Assembly: GCA_964441335.1 (NCBI GenBank)
Contig: CAYTUI010000013.1
Coordinates: 1-35,347 of the forward strand
DNA length: 35,347 nucleotides
From: CAYTUI01 sp964441335
Lineage (GTDB): Bacteria; Patescibacteriota; Patescibacteriia; UBA1558; 2-01-FULL-52-15
Direction: 5' to 3'
Shown: positions 23,507 through 31,842 of the stretch, one piece after another
Position numbering within the stretch: position 1 is the first letter of the stretch
How the letters are laid out: each line of letters starts with the position of its first letter
Made by a program: the position numbers and the translations under genes
Notes under the pieces: generated by a model
The model's database searches: none
Seen by the model: the letters and a program-made list of their open reading frames with translations, nothing else
What the model was told of the DNA's origin: nothing

Positions 23507-25205
23507 ATATAATCAAATTTTTTTAGTTATTTTATCGGCGATAATTTTTTTATTATTTTGGCGTTTAGGAAGACCGGATGTTTTAGGAGATGATGCGGCT
23601 TATGCTATACGCTCGGTCAATTTGGTGGACTACATGTTTTCTGATCGACAAACAACGCCTCTGCAATGGTTTAATCCATTCCCCTCCTGGGCATATTCGT
23701 CTTTTCATGACGCGCCGCCGGTCTATTTTTTAACCCAGCATTTATTTTTTAAATTATTCGGGGTCTCCACATTGGTTTCGCGTTTACCGTCGGCGCTGGC
23801 TGGTGTCCTTATATCCTGTCTAACATATGCCATTATAAGGCTTAAATTGGGTTCTAGAGAGGCTTTGATTGGCTTAGGGTCATTACTGGCCCTGACGCCT
23901 TTTATGTGGCTACAGCGTATTTGTTACTCGGAAAGTTTAATGATGTTGTTTGTGGTGGCGTCGGTTTATTTTTTTCTCAAGGCCGAAAAAAATACCCGCT
24001 ATTATTTGTTATGGGGCGGGGCAGTGGGTCTGGCAATTTGCACTAAATATACTGCCTTTTTTCTTTTCCCAGCGTACCTGACTTATTTGTTAGTAATTAA
24101 CAGGCAGGCTTTCAGGAAACTATATCTTTGGTTAGGAGGTATGATTAGTTTGGTAATTTTCAGCCCGGTTATATTTTATAACATCATGATGTTTAAGACT
24201 CGCGGGCATTTTGATGTGCAGTTTGCCGCTTTATTTAAACAGCCGCACGATGATTGGGTTGGTCTTTCTACGGCTGTAAATCCTGATTTAGGCCAAAGTA
24301 TGCTGGCGATTGTGCAGACTTTAGGCGATCTTGTCAGTTGGCCCTTACTTTGTTTATGGGTAGTATTGATTGGTATTTGTTTTTATTCATTTCTTCAAAG
24401 AAAACAACGACCTTTTAATCTTTTGTTATTACTACTAACACTTTTTTGGTTTATTATTTTAGTTTTCACCAAACCGCATGTTTGGTTTGTGGCTACCGGA
24501 TACTTCATATTTCCATTAATGTTGGCCTCGGCTGTAAATTTTTTTAGGCATTTAAAAAATCGCTTTTTAACTATATTAGTAACTAGTGTAGTCGTGCTTA
24601 TTTTAGGCTACTCATTTATCTTCAGTTTTAATACGAATCAGGCTATCAAACCAATGGGGCAACCTAGACTGACATATTCCCAGTTTAGAATAAAGTCAGT
24701 TGGCTATAACCAGCTGGAGAAGTTCATTGTCGAACGAATCAAAGGAAAACAGCCGTTATATATTTTAGGTTCTGATGATGAAGAAAAATTTGATCAGCAA
24801 TATTTCAATAAAAAGATATTTAACATGAACCGCACTCCAAGTGCAGACAGCATTTTTAGTCGGGACGTTTTTATTTATGACGAGAATATTAATTGGTTCG
24901 CGGAGATTTGGTATTTTAAGAGATTGTTTTTTTATCAGCGGTTCTCTGTTTTTAGTACTAGAGAGTTGGCTTCACTACGAGATAATCGGCCGGAAAGTTT
25001 TGCCACTTTGGTTTCTAACGCCGAGAATATATATTATTTCCAACCAACGGATAATACTGCTATGGAAGAGTCTAAATATCAGCAACCACTGGATGCTGGT
25101 ATTGAAACTAAGCTCACCAGTGGCCAGTTAATGAATGAAATCATCGGTCCGGAGGGTCAGGTATACTTCAAAATTTATCGTTTGACTGCCGAACAGACTA
25201 ATTAA
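23487..25205 (+). CDS. GT39/ArnT-like membrane glycosyltransferase
   Basis: 572 residues with about ten or eleven membrane segments in the first 390 residues and a soluble C-terminal part. The first external loop carries RPDVLGDDAAYAIRS, matching the acidic D-D/E motif of the ArnT/PMT (GT39/83) fold, and LVSRLPSALAG follows the second segment. It uses a polyprenyl-phosphate sugar outside the membrane; the acceptor may be protein or lipid. The start lies 20 bases inside the upstream mannosyltransferase gene. The C-terminal domain contains a YILGSDDEEKF stretch and lacks family-specific motifs I can name. Confidence 0.92.
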   Translation: MTWLKNRYNQIFLVILSAIIFLLFWRLGRPDVLGDDAAYAIRSVNLVDYMFSDRQTTPLQWFNPFPSWAYSSFHDAPPVYFLTQHLFFKLFGVSTLVSRLPSALAGVLISCLTYAIIRLKLGSREALIGLGSLLALTPFMWLQRICYSESLMMLFVVASVYFFLKAEKNTRYYLLWGGAVGLAICTKYTAFFLFPAYLTYLLVINRQAFRKLYLWLGGMISLVIFSPVIFYNIMMFKTRGHFDVQFAALFKQPHDDWVGLSTAVNPDLGQSMLAIVQTLGDLVSWPLLCLWVVLIGICFYSFLQRKQRPFNLLLLLLTLFWFIILVFTKPHVWFVATGYFIFPLMLASAVNFFRHLKNRFLTILVTSVVVLILGYSFIFSFNTNQAIKPMGQPRLTYSQFRIKSVGYNQLEKFIVERIKGKQPLYILGSDDEEKFDQQYFNKKIFNMNRTPSADSIFSRDVFIYDENINWFAEIWYFKRLFFYQRFSVFSTRELASLRDNRPESFATLVSNAENIYYFQPTDNTAMEESKYQQPLDAGIETKLTSGQLMNEIIGPEGQVYFKIYRLTAEQTN

Positions 25206-25315
25206 AAAAGCTCCAATTTATTGACTGCCGATTGCTAAATTTTCAAAAAAGCCTTAAAATATAGCCTTGTGGATTACTGCTAGTGAAAAAACCCTTGAAA
25301 AGTGGTAATATTGTT

Positions 25316-25346
25316 GGGAAGTGGGAATGGGGAAGTGAGAAGTGGG
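25316..25346 (+). other. Potential G-quadruplex motif 2
   Basis: Four G-runs (GGG, GGG, GGGG, GGG) with loops of 4, 3 and 11 bases, matching motif 1 at 21155-21186. A C-rich segment at 25356-25380 (CCACTTC, AATCCC, GTCCCCA) could instead pair with it as a hairpin. It lies upstream of the HU gene. The rest of the spacer 25206-25421 shows no gene. Confidence 0.45.
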
Positions 25347-25421
25347 TTGTCGCGTCCACTTCACAAATCCCAAGTCCCCATATCAATAACTAATAACTAA
25401 CTAATTAAAATACACACACGT

Positions 25422-25706
25422 ATGGCAAAAGGAATGACAAAAAGCCAAATAATGCAGGCTTTGGCTGATAAAGCCGGCGTTTCCAAGAAGGAAGTCGTCG
25501 CTTTTCTAGAGGCTCTAACAGAGCTAGCTTATAAAGAAACCAAGGGTTCAGGTGAGTTTACAGTTCCTGGTATTGGTAAATTGGTTAAGAAGCACCGAGC
25601 TGCCAGACAAGGCCGCAACCCAGCCACTGGCGCGACTATCCAGATCCCAGCTAAGACCGTGCTAAAGTTTCGTGTTTCCAAGGTAGCTAAAGACGCTATC
25701 TTATAG
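25422..25706 (+). CDS. HU-family nucleoid protein
   Basis: 94 residues, a full HU/IHF domain. It opens with MTKSQIMQALADKAGVSKKE, the dimerising helices, and contains the beta-arm sequence KKHRAARQGRNPATGA with the intercalating Pro in RNPATG, followed by IQIPAKTVLKFRVSKVAKDAI. It binds and bends DNA with little sequence preference. It is a single-gene unit: a repeat-type spacer upstream and a strong terminator downstream. No Shine-Dalgarno is visible before ATG 25422 (ACACACACGT). Confidence 0.95.
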   Translation: MAKGMTKSQIMQALADKAGVSKKEVVAFLEALTELAYKETKGSGEFTVPGIGKLVKKHRAARQGRNPATGATIQIPAKTVLKFRVSKVAKDAIL

Positions 25707-25727
25707 TAGAATTTTAGTAGAACTTGA

Positions 25728-25765
25728 GCAGCTCTGTCCCGCAGTGAGTGACAGGGCTGCTTTTT
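25728..25765 (+). terminator. Rho-independent terminator of the HU gene
   Basis: GCAGCTCTGTC (25728-25738) pairs with GACAGGGCTGC (25750-25760) with one G-T pair, followed by TTTTT (25761-25765). The T-tract touches the only upstream start codon of the next kinase gene. Confidence 0.88.
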
Positions 25766-26960
25766 GTTCGTTGTTTTGATAGTTTTGTTGTCAGCACGAA
25801 ATCGGGCAGTAAAGTTGGCGGCAAAGATAACTATAGATATAAAAGCTGAGCAAATAAAATCTCAACAGTTAGCTAATGACCTGCAAAAGTTTAAACTAGC
25901 AGTAGAAAACGTTTCTGATCAAGTTATTATTACCGATCCTGAAGGAATGGTTATTTATGTCAACAAAGCTATCGAAATAATGACCGGTTATACTGTTATG
26001 GAGGCAATTGGAAAAAAAGCGGCAGCGCTCTGGAAATCGCCGATGCCTAAAGAATTTTATCAAAAGATGTGGGACGTAATTAAGAACAAAAAGCAGAATT
26101 TTGTCGGCGATTTGAGAAATCGGCGTAAGAATGGAGAAGTCTATGATGCTAAGATCAGCATTTCACCGGTACTTGACTCTCATGGAGAGATTATCTTTTT
26201 CGTTGGTATTGAAAGAGATATAACGAAGGAAAAAATGATTGACAGAGCTAAGACTGAATTTGTCTCTCTGGCTTCACATCAATTGCGAACACCGTTATCA
26301 ACAATAAATTGGTACACTGAAATGTTACTTAGTGGTGATGCTGGAGAGATAAATAAGGAGCAAAAGGAATTTTTGGAGGCAGTTTACGGTGGAAGCAAAA
26401 GAATGGTTGATTTAGTTAACGCCTTGCTTAATGTTTCTAGAATTGAGATGGGAGCTTTGGCTATTGAACCAGAACCGGTTGATTTAGCAGAAGTTGTCGA
26501 CAGTGTTTTAGCTGATATTCAACCTAAGATAATTGAGAGGAAAACACAGATCGTGAAGAAGTACGATAAGTTGCCGATGATTAATTTGGACCCGAAACTT
26601 ATTAGGATAGTTTTTCAAAATCTATTGACGAATGCCGTAAAATATACGCCGGTGTCTGGGAAAGTTGAAATGAGTATGAAGAAGGATGATAAAGAGGTTC
26701 TGATTACAGTGTCAGATAATGGCCTTGGTATACCCTCCTCACAGCAAGAAAAAATATTTTCAAAATTATTTAGAGCAGATAACGCGAGAGCCAAAGGAGC
26801 CGAAGGTAATGGATTGGGATTATATATTGCCAAATCGGTAGTTGAAAATTGTGGGGGTAAAATTTGGTTTACATCAAAAGAGGGGAGCGGGTCATCTTTT
26901 TACTTTACAATACCGCTATCGGGACTGACTAAAAGAAGTGGCAATAGAAGTTTAATTTAA
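25764..26960 (+). CDS. PAS-HisKA-HATPase histidine kinase, possibly 5'-truncated
   Basis: 398 residues from a TTG at 25764. A PAS domain (about 45-155), HisKA with His172 in SHQLRTP and an intact HATPase (LLTNAVKYTP, DNGLGIP, GNGLGLYIA) are present, so the catalytic part looks active. The N-terminus is odd. Only about ten hydrophobic residues (FVVLIVLLSA) precede the linker, too short for a membrane helix. The frame closes at a TGA (25749-25751) inside the HU terminator, and the TTG lies in that terminator's T-tract. The sensor's membrane part has probably been lost, or a later TTG is used. It is followed by two receivers like the 12517 kinase and is similar to it in the core. Confidence 0.88.
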   Translation: MFVVLIVLLSARNRAVKLAAKITIDIKAEQIKSQQLANDLQKFKLAVENVSDQVIITDPEGMVIYVNKAIEIMTGYTVMEAIGKKAAALWKSPMPKEFYQKMWDVIKNKKQNFVGDLRNRRKNGEVYDAKISISPVLDSHGEIIFFVGIERDITKEKMIDRAKTEFVSLASHQLRTPLSTINWYTEMLLSGDAGEINKEQKEFLEAVYGGSKRMVDLVNALLNVSRIEMGALAIEPEPVDLAEVVDSVLADIQPKIIERKTQIVKKYDKLPMINLDPKLIRIVFQNLLTNAVKYTPVSGKVEMSMKKDDKEVLITVSDNGLGIPSSQQEKIFSKLFRADNARAKGAEGNGLGLYIAKSVVENCGGKIWFTSKEGSGSSFYFTIPLSGLTKRSGNRSLI

Positions 26961-26983
26961 ATAATTGATAATTTTTATACCAT

Positions 26984-27385
26984 ATGGATAAAGCAAATAC
27001 AATTTTGGTTGTTGAGGATGAAAAACCTCTGCAACTGGCCATTCATAGAAAACTTACCAATGAGGGTTTTGATGTGGTAACGGCCCGATCGGTTGAGCAG
27101 GCTAGAGGGTATTTAGAGGATGTGGCTGGAATTGTTGGCATTTGGCTTGACCACTATTTATTGGGTACCGAAACTGGTTTGGATTTTGTAGCTAGATTAA
27201 AACAGAAAGGGTCAAAATGGAATAGTTTACCTATATTCGTTGTCTCTAATACAGCTTCTCCTGATAAGGCACAGTCATATTTGCGTCTAGGCGTAAATGG
27301 GTATTTTACCAAGTCGGAGTTTAGATTAGATGATATAATTTTAGAAATAAGACAAGCTTTAAAGGAAGGTGAAAATATACGATGA
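26984..27385 (+). CDS. Stand-alone receiver, atypical sequence
   Basis: A 133-residue receiver with Glu11-Asp12 and Asp56 in WLDHYLLG, where a Pro-containing MMP-type loop is usual. Ser replaces Thr at the switch position (FVVSNT) and Lys is present in YFTKSE. It is probably still phosphorylated, but it is the most diverged of the four receivers here. The Trp before Leu-Asp and the LLGTETGLDF loop recall receivers in hybrid kinases. It has no output domain. It lies 23 bp after the kinase gene and overlaps the next receiver by four bases (ATGA). Confidence 0.92.
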   Translation: MDKANTILVVEDEKPLQLAIHRKLTNEGFDVVTARSVEQARGYLEDVAGIVGIWLDHYLLGTETGLDFVARLKQKGSKWNSLPIFVVSNTASPDKAQSYLRLGVNGYFTKSEFRLDDIILEIRQALKEGENIR

Positions 27386-27756
27386 AGAATAAATTGACAA
27401 TTGAGGTAATTGAGGACGATAAGCCACATTTATTGGTTTTGTGTCAGAAATTGAAGCAGGAGGGCTTTGCTGTGTTGGAAGCGACTGACGGACACGCCGG
27501 CTTAAATTTGGCTATTAAAAATCATCCAGATGTTATAATTGTGGATATTGTAATGCCGGTCATGGATGGCTTGCAGATGGTGGAAAAATTGCGCGCCGAT
27601 CATTGGGGTAAAGAAGTGCCAACTATGATATTAACCAATCTGGGTGATGATGAGCGTCGTTCTAAGGCCACGGCGCTGGGGGTGAAAGAGTATTTGATAA
27701 AGTCCGATGTTAGTTTGGAAGAGGTCGTGAAGAAAGTTAACGAATTAGTTAAGTAG
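27382..27756 (+). CDS. Stand-alone response regulator receiver
   Basis: A 124-residue receiver with Glu11-Asp12-Asp13, phospho-acceptor Asp55 (VDIVMP), Thr in ILTNLGD and Lys in YLIKSD. Its ILTNLGDDERRSKATALGVKEY run is close to that of the receivers beside pilB, supporting a duplicated cassette. It has no DNA-binding domain. It overlaps the preceding receiver by four bases and lies 24 bp before the DUF2339 gene, so it probably acts on that envelope system. Confidence 0.95.
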   Translation: MKNKLTIEVIEDDKPHLLVLCQKLKQEGFAVLEATDGHAGLNLAIKNHPDVIIVDIVMPVMDGLQMVEKLRADHWGKEVPTMILTNLGDDERRSKATALGVKEYLIKSDVSLEEVVKKVNELVK

Positions 27757-27780
27757 GAATTTAAATATTAATTGGAAATT

Positions 27781-29916
27781 ATGCCAAATTTAAATGAACC
27801 GCTTCAGGCAGTTTTGTCGGAGCTGAAAAATTTGTCAGCTAAGATCAATAATCTTGAAAGTAGGATAGGCAGAATTGAGGGAAATTTATCGCTTCAGGAC
27901 TCTGTACAACCGGCCATGGAAGCAGTGGCCGCTACTCCCGCCAAAGTTGAAACTCCCAAATTAGAACCAACAGATGGTCACACTTTTGAAACTCAAATCG
28001 GCATTGGTTGGTTGGGTAAAATTGGAATCATAGCCATTGCCATTGGTATAGCGTATTTTTTACAGTACTCCATCAATACTAGCGTGTTTAATATTGGTCC
28101 TGTCGGCAGGGTTGTAATTGGGTTGTTAGCCGGTTTGGCGATGTTGGGATTTGGTGAATTTTTTAATACACGCTATCCGCAATGGTCACGGGAATTTACA
28201 GGCGGTGGTTTAGGCTTGCTTTATTTTTCATTTTTTACGGCCTGCAATTCTGATAGAATTATTCCTTTTGGAATCGGATTGGTTTTAATGTCCTTAGTTA
28301 CTATGACGTGCGGCTGGTTTTCGATCAGGTACAAGACGAAGGTCATCGCAACCTTTGGTCTGATTGGCGGATATCTGACACCCTGGTTGATTGGTTTTGA
28401 TATACCGAACTATAATAGAATGTTAATTTACGTTCTATTATTAAATATTGGAGTGCTATTTTTTGCTTACTTCCAGCGGTGGAGAGTTTTAAATGCTATA
28501 GCCTTGGTGGTTACCTTACTTTATAGTTCGGTCAGCTTGTCACATTTAAGTTTCCCCATAGCTTTGTCATATATTTTAATTTTCTTTGCTTTGTTTGTTT
28601 CACTAGCAATTATTTACAACCTGTCAAAGTTGGAGAAGACTTCTACAGAGGATTTATTGATTTTGATTTTTAACCCTCTAATAATGATGGGTCAGGTTTA
28701 TGCATTATTTTATAAGTACAACTATGACAATTATTTAGGTTTAATCTCCATAGTTTTTGCTTTACTATATTTGCTTTTAGCTTACTATTCTTTAAGTCGC
28801 AATCGGGAGGATAAGTATCTGACCTACAGCTTGACTGGGGTTTGTGCAGCCTTTGTTGCCTTGGCGATTGCTTTACAGTTAGAAGCGGGTTGGATTACGA
28901 TTGCTTGGACAATGCAGTTTATTGCCATGCTGTGGATTGGTCTACATTTGCGCCAATATGGAACAAGGGTTTATGCATTAATCGTTGGTTTATTAGCTGT
29001 TTTACGTTTGTGGTTTGTGGACATTATTCAGTCCAGTAATGATTATGATCTTAAGTTTTTTAACGCCAGGTTTCTAATCGGACTGTTTGTCATTATCATG
29101 ATATACGTCGGTGCTTATTTGTATAAGCATTATAAAGCCGAAATTGATAAGGGAGAAAGAAAGTTTGTTACCATTTTGGTAATTCTTGCAAGTCTTGGTA
29201 CGGTTTACTTAGTTTCTAACGAGATTTATTTGTATTTTACTCAACGAGTGAGCGGCTTGATACCCACCAGGTCTGGCTATGCAGATTATCAGCAGTATAT
29301 TTCTGACTATAGAAATTATTCAAGTGGGCGTCGCTTGTTAAATCAGAAGGCGCAAATCTTTATTTCCACCTTCTGGCTATTATACGCTATACTTTTGGTT
29401 ATCGTCGGGATTGTAAAGAAGTTTAGAGCAATACGGTTATTAGCTTTGATATTGTTCTTTATATCTATTCTGAAGATAGTGATTTATGATTTAACTGGCT
29501 TTGATGCTATTTATCGAATCATCGCCTTTATTATTTTGGGAATTGCCCTTATTTTTGCGTCTTACCTTTACACAAAAAATAAGGAAAAGATTTTAGCATT
29601 TATCATTCAGAAGGAGGATATTGAGGATGTTACCCGTATGATAGAGGAAATGAGCGATCATGGTTATAACAGCGTCGTCTTTACTTTAAAAGATGGTAGC
29701 AGATTTAAAGTGGTAAATAAGAATGTAGTTAAAATTATTTATGCTGTTCAGACGAAGTTTAAGCGCAATAATTTTGAACCCGGTGAATTGGAGGAGACTT
29801 ATCAGCATTACAGCAAAAATTTTCGGTCACAGCTCAATGCGCGGGATTTGGAAGCGGTTAAAAAATACCTCTATAGTTTTGTTAAAGCCGGGGGTTCATT
29901 TGAATTAAATGTCTAA
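27781..29916 (+). CDS. DUF2339 polytopic membrane protein
   Basis: 711 residues from the ATG at 27781; a TTG three codons earlier is less likely. A cytoplasmic coiled coil (about 5-40) and a linker precede the family signature GIGWLGKIGIIAIAIGIAYF, and roughly 17-19 membrane segments follow. The C-terminal 100 residues (from about EDIEDVTRMIEEM) form a soluble domain that is not usual for DUF2339. The function of DUF2339 is unknown. In other bacteria it is often encoded next to DUF3999, and the next gene here begins with a DUF3999-like region, overlapping by eight bases. The pair probably forms one envelope complex. Confidence 0.9.
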   Translation: MPNLNEPLQAVLSELKNLSAKINNLESRIGRIEGNLSLQDSVQPAMEAVAATPAKVETPKLEPTDGHTFETQIGIGWLGKIGIIAIAIGIAYFLQYSINTSVFNIGPVGRVVIGLLAGLAMLGFGEFFNTRYPQWSREFTGGGLGLLYFSFFTACNSDRIIPFGIGLVLMSLVTMTCGWFSIRYKTKVIATFGLIGGYLTPWLIGFDIPNYNRMLIYVLLLNIGVLFFAYFQRWRVLNAIALVVTLLYSSVSLSHLSFPIALSYILIFFALFVSLAIIYNLSKLEKTSTEDLLILIFNPLIMMGQVYALFYKYNYDNYLGLISIVFALLYLLLAYYSLSRNREDKYLTYSLTGVCAAFVALAIALQLEAGWITIAWTMQFIAMLWIGLHLRQYGTRVYALIVGLLAVLRLWFVDIIQSSNDYDLKFFNARFLIGLFVIIMIYVGAYLYKHYKAEIDKGERKFVTILVILASLGTVYLVSNEIYLYFTQRVSGLIPTRSGYADYQQYISDYRNYSSGRRLLNQKAQIFISTFWLLYAILLVIVGIVKKFRAIRLLALILFFISILKIVIYDLTGFDAIYRIIAFIILGIALIFASYLYTKNKEKILAFIIQKEDIEDVTRMIEEMSDHGYNSVVFTLKDGSRFKVVNKNVVKIIYAVQTKFKRNNFEPGELEETYQHYSKNFRSQLNARDLEAVKKYLYSFVKAGGSFELNV

Positions 29917-31837
29917 TATGAAAAAATATTTTTATTGGGGAACTTTGTTTATAACGCTGTCATTATTTATTACTCTATCAGTCGGGGCAGTTAGCCCAAT
30001 TCCATCACTCGGGCCGGACCAGTTCCAATATCGAAAAGACATCGGTTGGCAGCAAAGTGGCCCCAATTGGATTAATGTTGATGATGATATTTTTAACCAC
30101 TCTAACTTGGCTGATGTTAGAATATTTGATGATCGGGGTATGTTTGATGTTGCGCAGACGGTTGTAAACAATTCCAATATTATTTTGTCAAACAAAGCTC
30201 AAATCATCTCGGTTTCATCGGTTCGCGCTGATTATCGAGGTCAAAATTTTGCGCCGTATAATTTATTGGATGGAGACAACACAACTTATTTTGAACCGGA
30301 TATCCAGAAGGATAATGGAGTCACCAGCATTGTCGTCGATTTGAAGCAGCGGGCATTAATTAAAAGTATAGTGATTGAAGGACTGGATAGCAGTCAAGTG
30401 CAGTTGCAGATAGCTGCAAGTAGTGATGGACAAAATTTTAATGTTGTTGGTGTTAAGGGAGAAGTAATGAGTGCCTTAAAAAATTTGGCGGAATTTGAGA
30501 CCAGATATTTGAAATTTACATTTTGGCACAATAATATGTTACAAATATCCGGTTTGAATATTTTGGGAGATGCGCAAAGCAAAATTATGTTTTATGCCGA
30601 GCCGGAGCGAAGCTACGCCATATATTATGGTAACCCGTTGATTTTAAGCCAGAATGCAAATTGGCCGGGCAAAGATAAATTAGTTTCAACTATCAACACA
30701 CCCACAGCGATATTAGGCGTACAGCAATTAAATCCGCTGTTTAATAATGATATTGATAAGGATGGCTACGGTCTTAATGTTGATAATTGTCAGTTTATAT
30801 CCAATAACCAGATAGACTCCGATAATGACGGAGTGGGGGATGCTTGTGATAATTCGCCCACTGTTAGTAATGTAAACCAGATAGACTCCGATAATGATGG
30901 AGTGGGTAACACGTCAGATAATTGCGTGTATATGTGGAATTCTGATCAACGAGATTCGGATCTGGACGGTAGAGGAGATGTTTGTGATGATGACGATTCA
31001 GATGGCATTGTTAACGGTCGCGACAATTGCCCGGCAATTAAAAATTATAATCAGGAAGATCTAAATAATAATGGAGTGGGGGATGCTTGTGAAAATGATT
31101 ATGATAAAGACGGTGTACTGCAAGATATTGACAACTGTCGTAATGTCAGCAACGCAGATCAGGTGGATAAGGATAAGGATAATATTGGTGACGCTTGTGA
31201 TAGCTGTCCGGATAAAAGTAATCCCGATCAACGAGATGAGAATGCTAATGGTATTGGGGATACTTGCGAGGCGGATGTGCTTGATAATGATGATGATGAA
31301 ATAGTAAATAGCAAGGATACTTGCGTCGATGTAGTGAACTCGGATCAGCTTGATACCGATGGTGATGGAGTAGGGGACGCCTGCGATAACTGTAAGACTT
31401 TGAAAAACGCCAGTCAGCAGGATACTAATAATGATGGCATTGGGGATATCTGCGGCGATGATGATAATGACGGGGTGGAATCCCCGCGTGATAATTGTTC
31501 AGAGTATGCTAATGCTGATCAGGCTGACGCCAATAATGATGGAGTAGGGGACGCCTGCGAGGATGATGACAGTGATCATATTGCCAACTCCCTTGATAAT
31601 TGCCGCTACAAATCTAATTATCAACAGGAAGATACCGATAGGGATGGTTTGGGTGACGCTTGCGATGAAGTAGATAGTCGCTGGACTGAACAGAACCAAT
31701 GGATTGTGTGGCTGACAATTGGGCTGGTGGTGATTGTAATTGGTTTTCTAGCCTTCAGAGTGGTCAGAAAGGTCAATGAGCCGAAATTGGAAATAGAGGA
31801 GGAACCGGTTTTCCCTGACAAAAAAGATAACGAGTAA
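29909..31837 (+). CDS. DUF3999-like/discoidin/TSP3-repeat surface protein
   Basis: 642 residues: a signal peptide (the second Met at 29918, MKKYFYWGTLF, may be the true start), a DUF3999-like N-terminal region (INVDDDIFNHSNLADVRIF), a discoidin-like beta-sandwich (about 105-225), and about ten thrombospondin type 3 calcium repeats (about 283-590, DSDNDGVGDACDN-type). A C-terminal membrane helix (about 598-618) and an acidic cytoplasmic tail follow. The repeats bind Ca and make a stiff stalk held by disulfides. The second unit lacks the usual Cys (GVGNTSDNC) while the first has DNS for DNC, a matched loss. It overlaps the DUF2339 gene. Confidence 0.88.
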   Translation: MSNMKKYFYWGTLFITLSLFITLSVGAVSPIPSLGPDQFQYRKDIGWQQSGPNWINVDDDIFNHSNLADVRIFDDRGMFDVAQTVVNNSNIILSNKAQIISVSSVRADYRGQNFAPYNLLDGDNTTYFEPDIQKDNGVTSIVVDLKQRALIKSIVIEGLDSSQVQLQIAASSDGQNFNVVGVKGEVMSALKNLAEFETRYLKFTFWHNNMLQISGLNILGDAQSKIMFYAEPERSYAIYYGNPLILSQNANWPGKDKLVSTINTPTAILGVQQLNPLFNNDIDKDGYGLNVDNCQFISNNQIDSDNDGVGDACDNSPTVSNVNQIDSDNDGVGNTSDNCVYMWNSDQRDSDLDGRGDVCDDDDSDGIVNGRDNCPAIKNYNQEDLNNNGVGDACENDYDKDGVLQDIDNCRNVSNADQVDKDKDNIGDACDSCPDKSNPDQRDENANGIGDTCEADVLDNDDDEIVNSKDTCVDVVNSDQLDTDGDGVGDACDNCKTLKNASQQDTNNDGIGDICGDDDNDGVESPRDNCSEYANADQADANNDGVGDACEDDDSDHIANSLDNCRYKSNYQQEDTDRDGLGDACDEVDSRWTEQNQWIVWLTIGLVVIVIGFLAFRVVRKVNEPKLEIEEEPVFPDKKDNE

Positions 31838-31842
31838 TTATC

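Noticed and set aside
30700..31680. Tandem DNA repeat or CRISPR-like array
   Set aside because: The repetition is codon-level TSP3 protein repeats, with no conserved DNA repeat or spacer structure.
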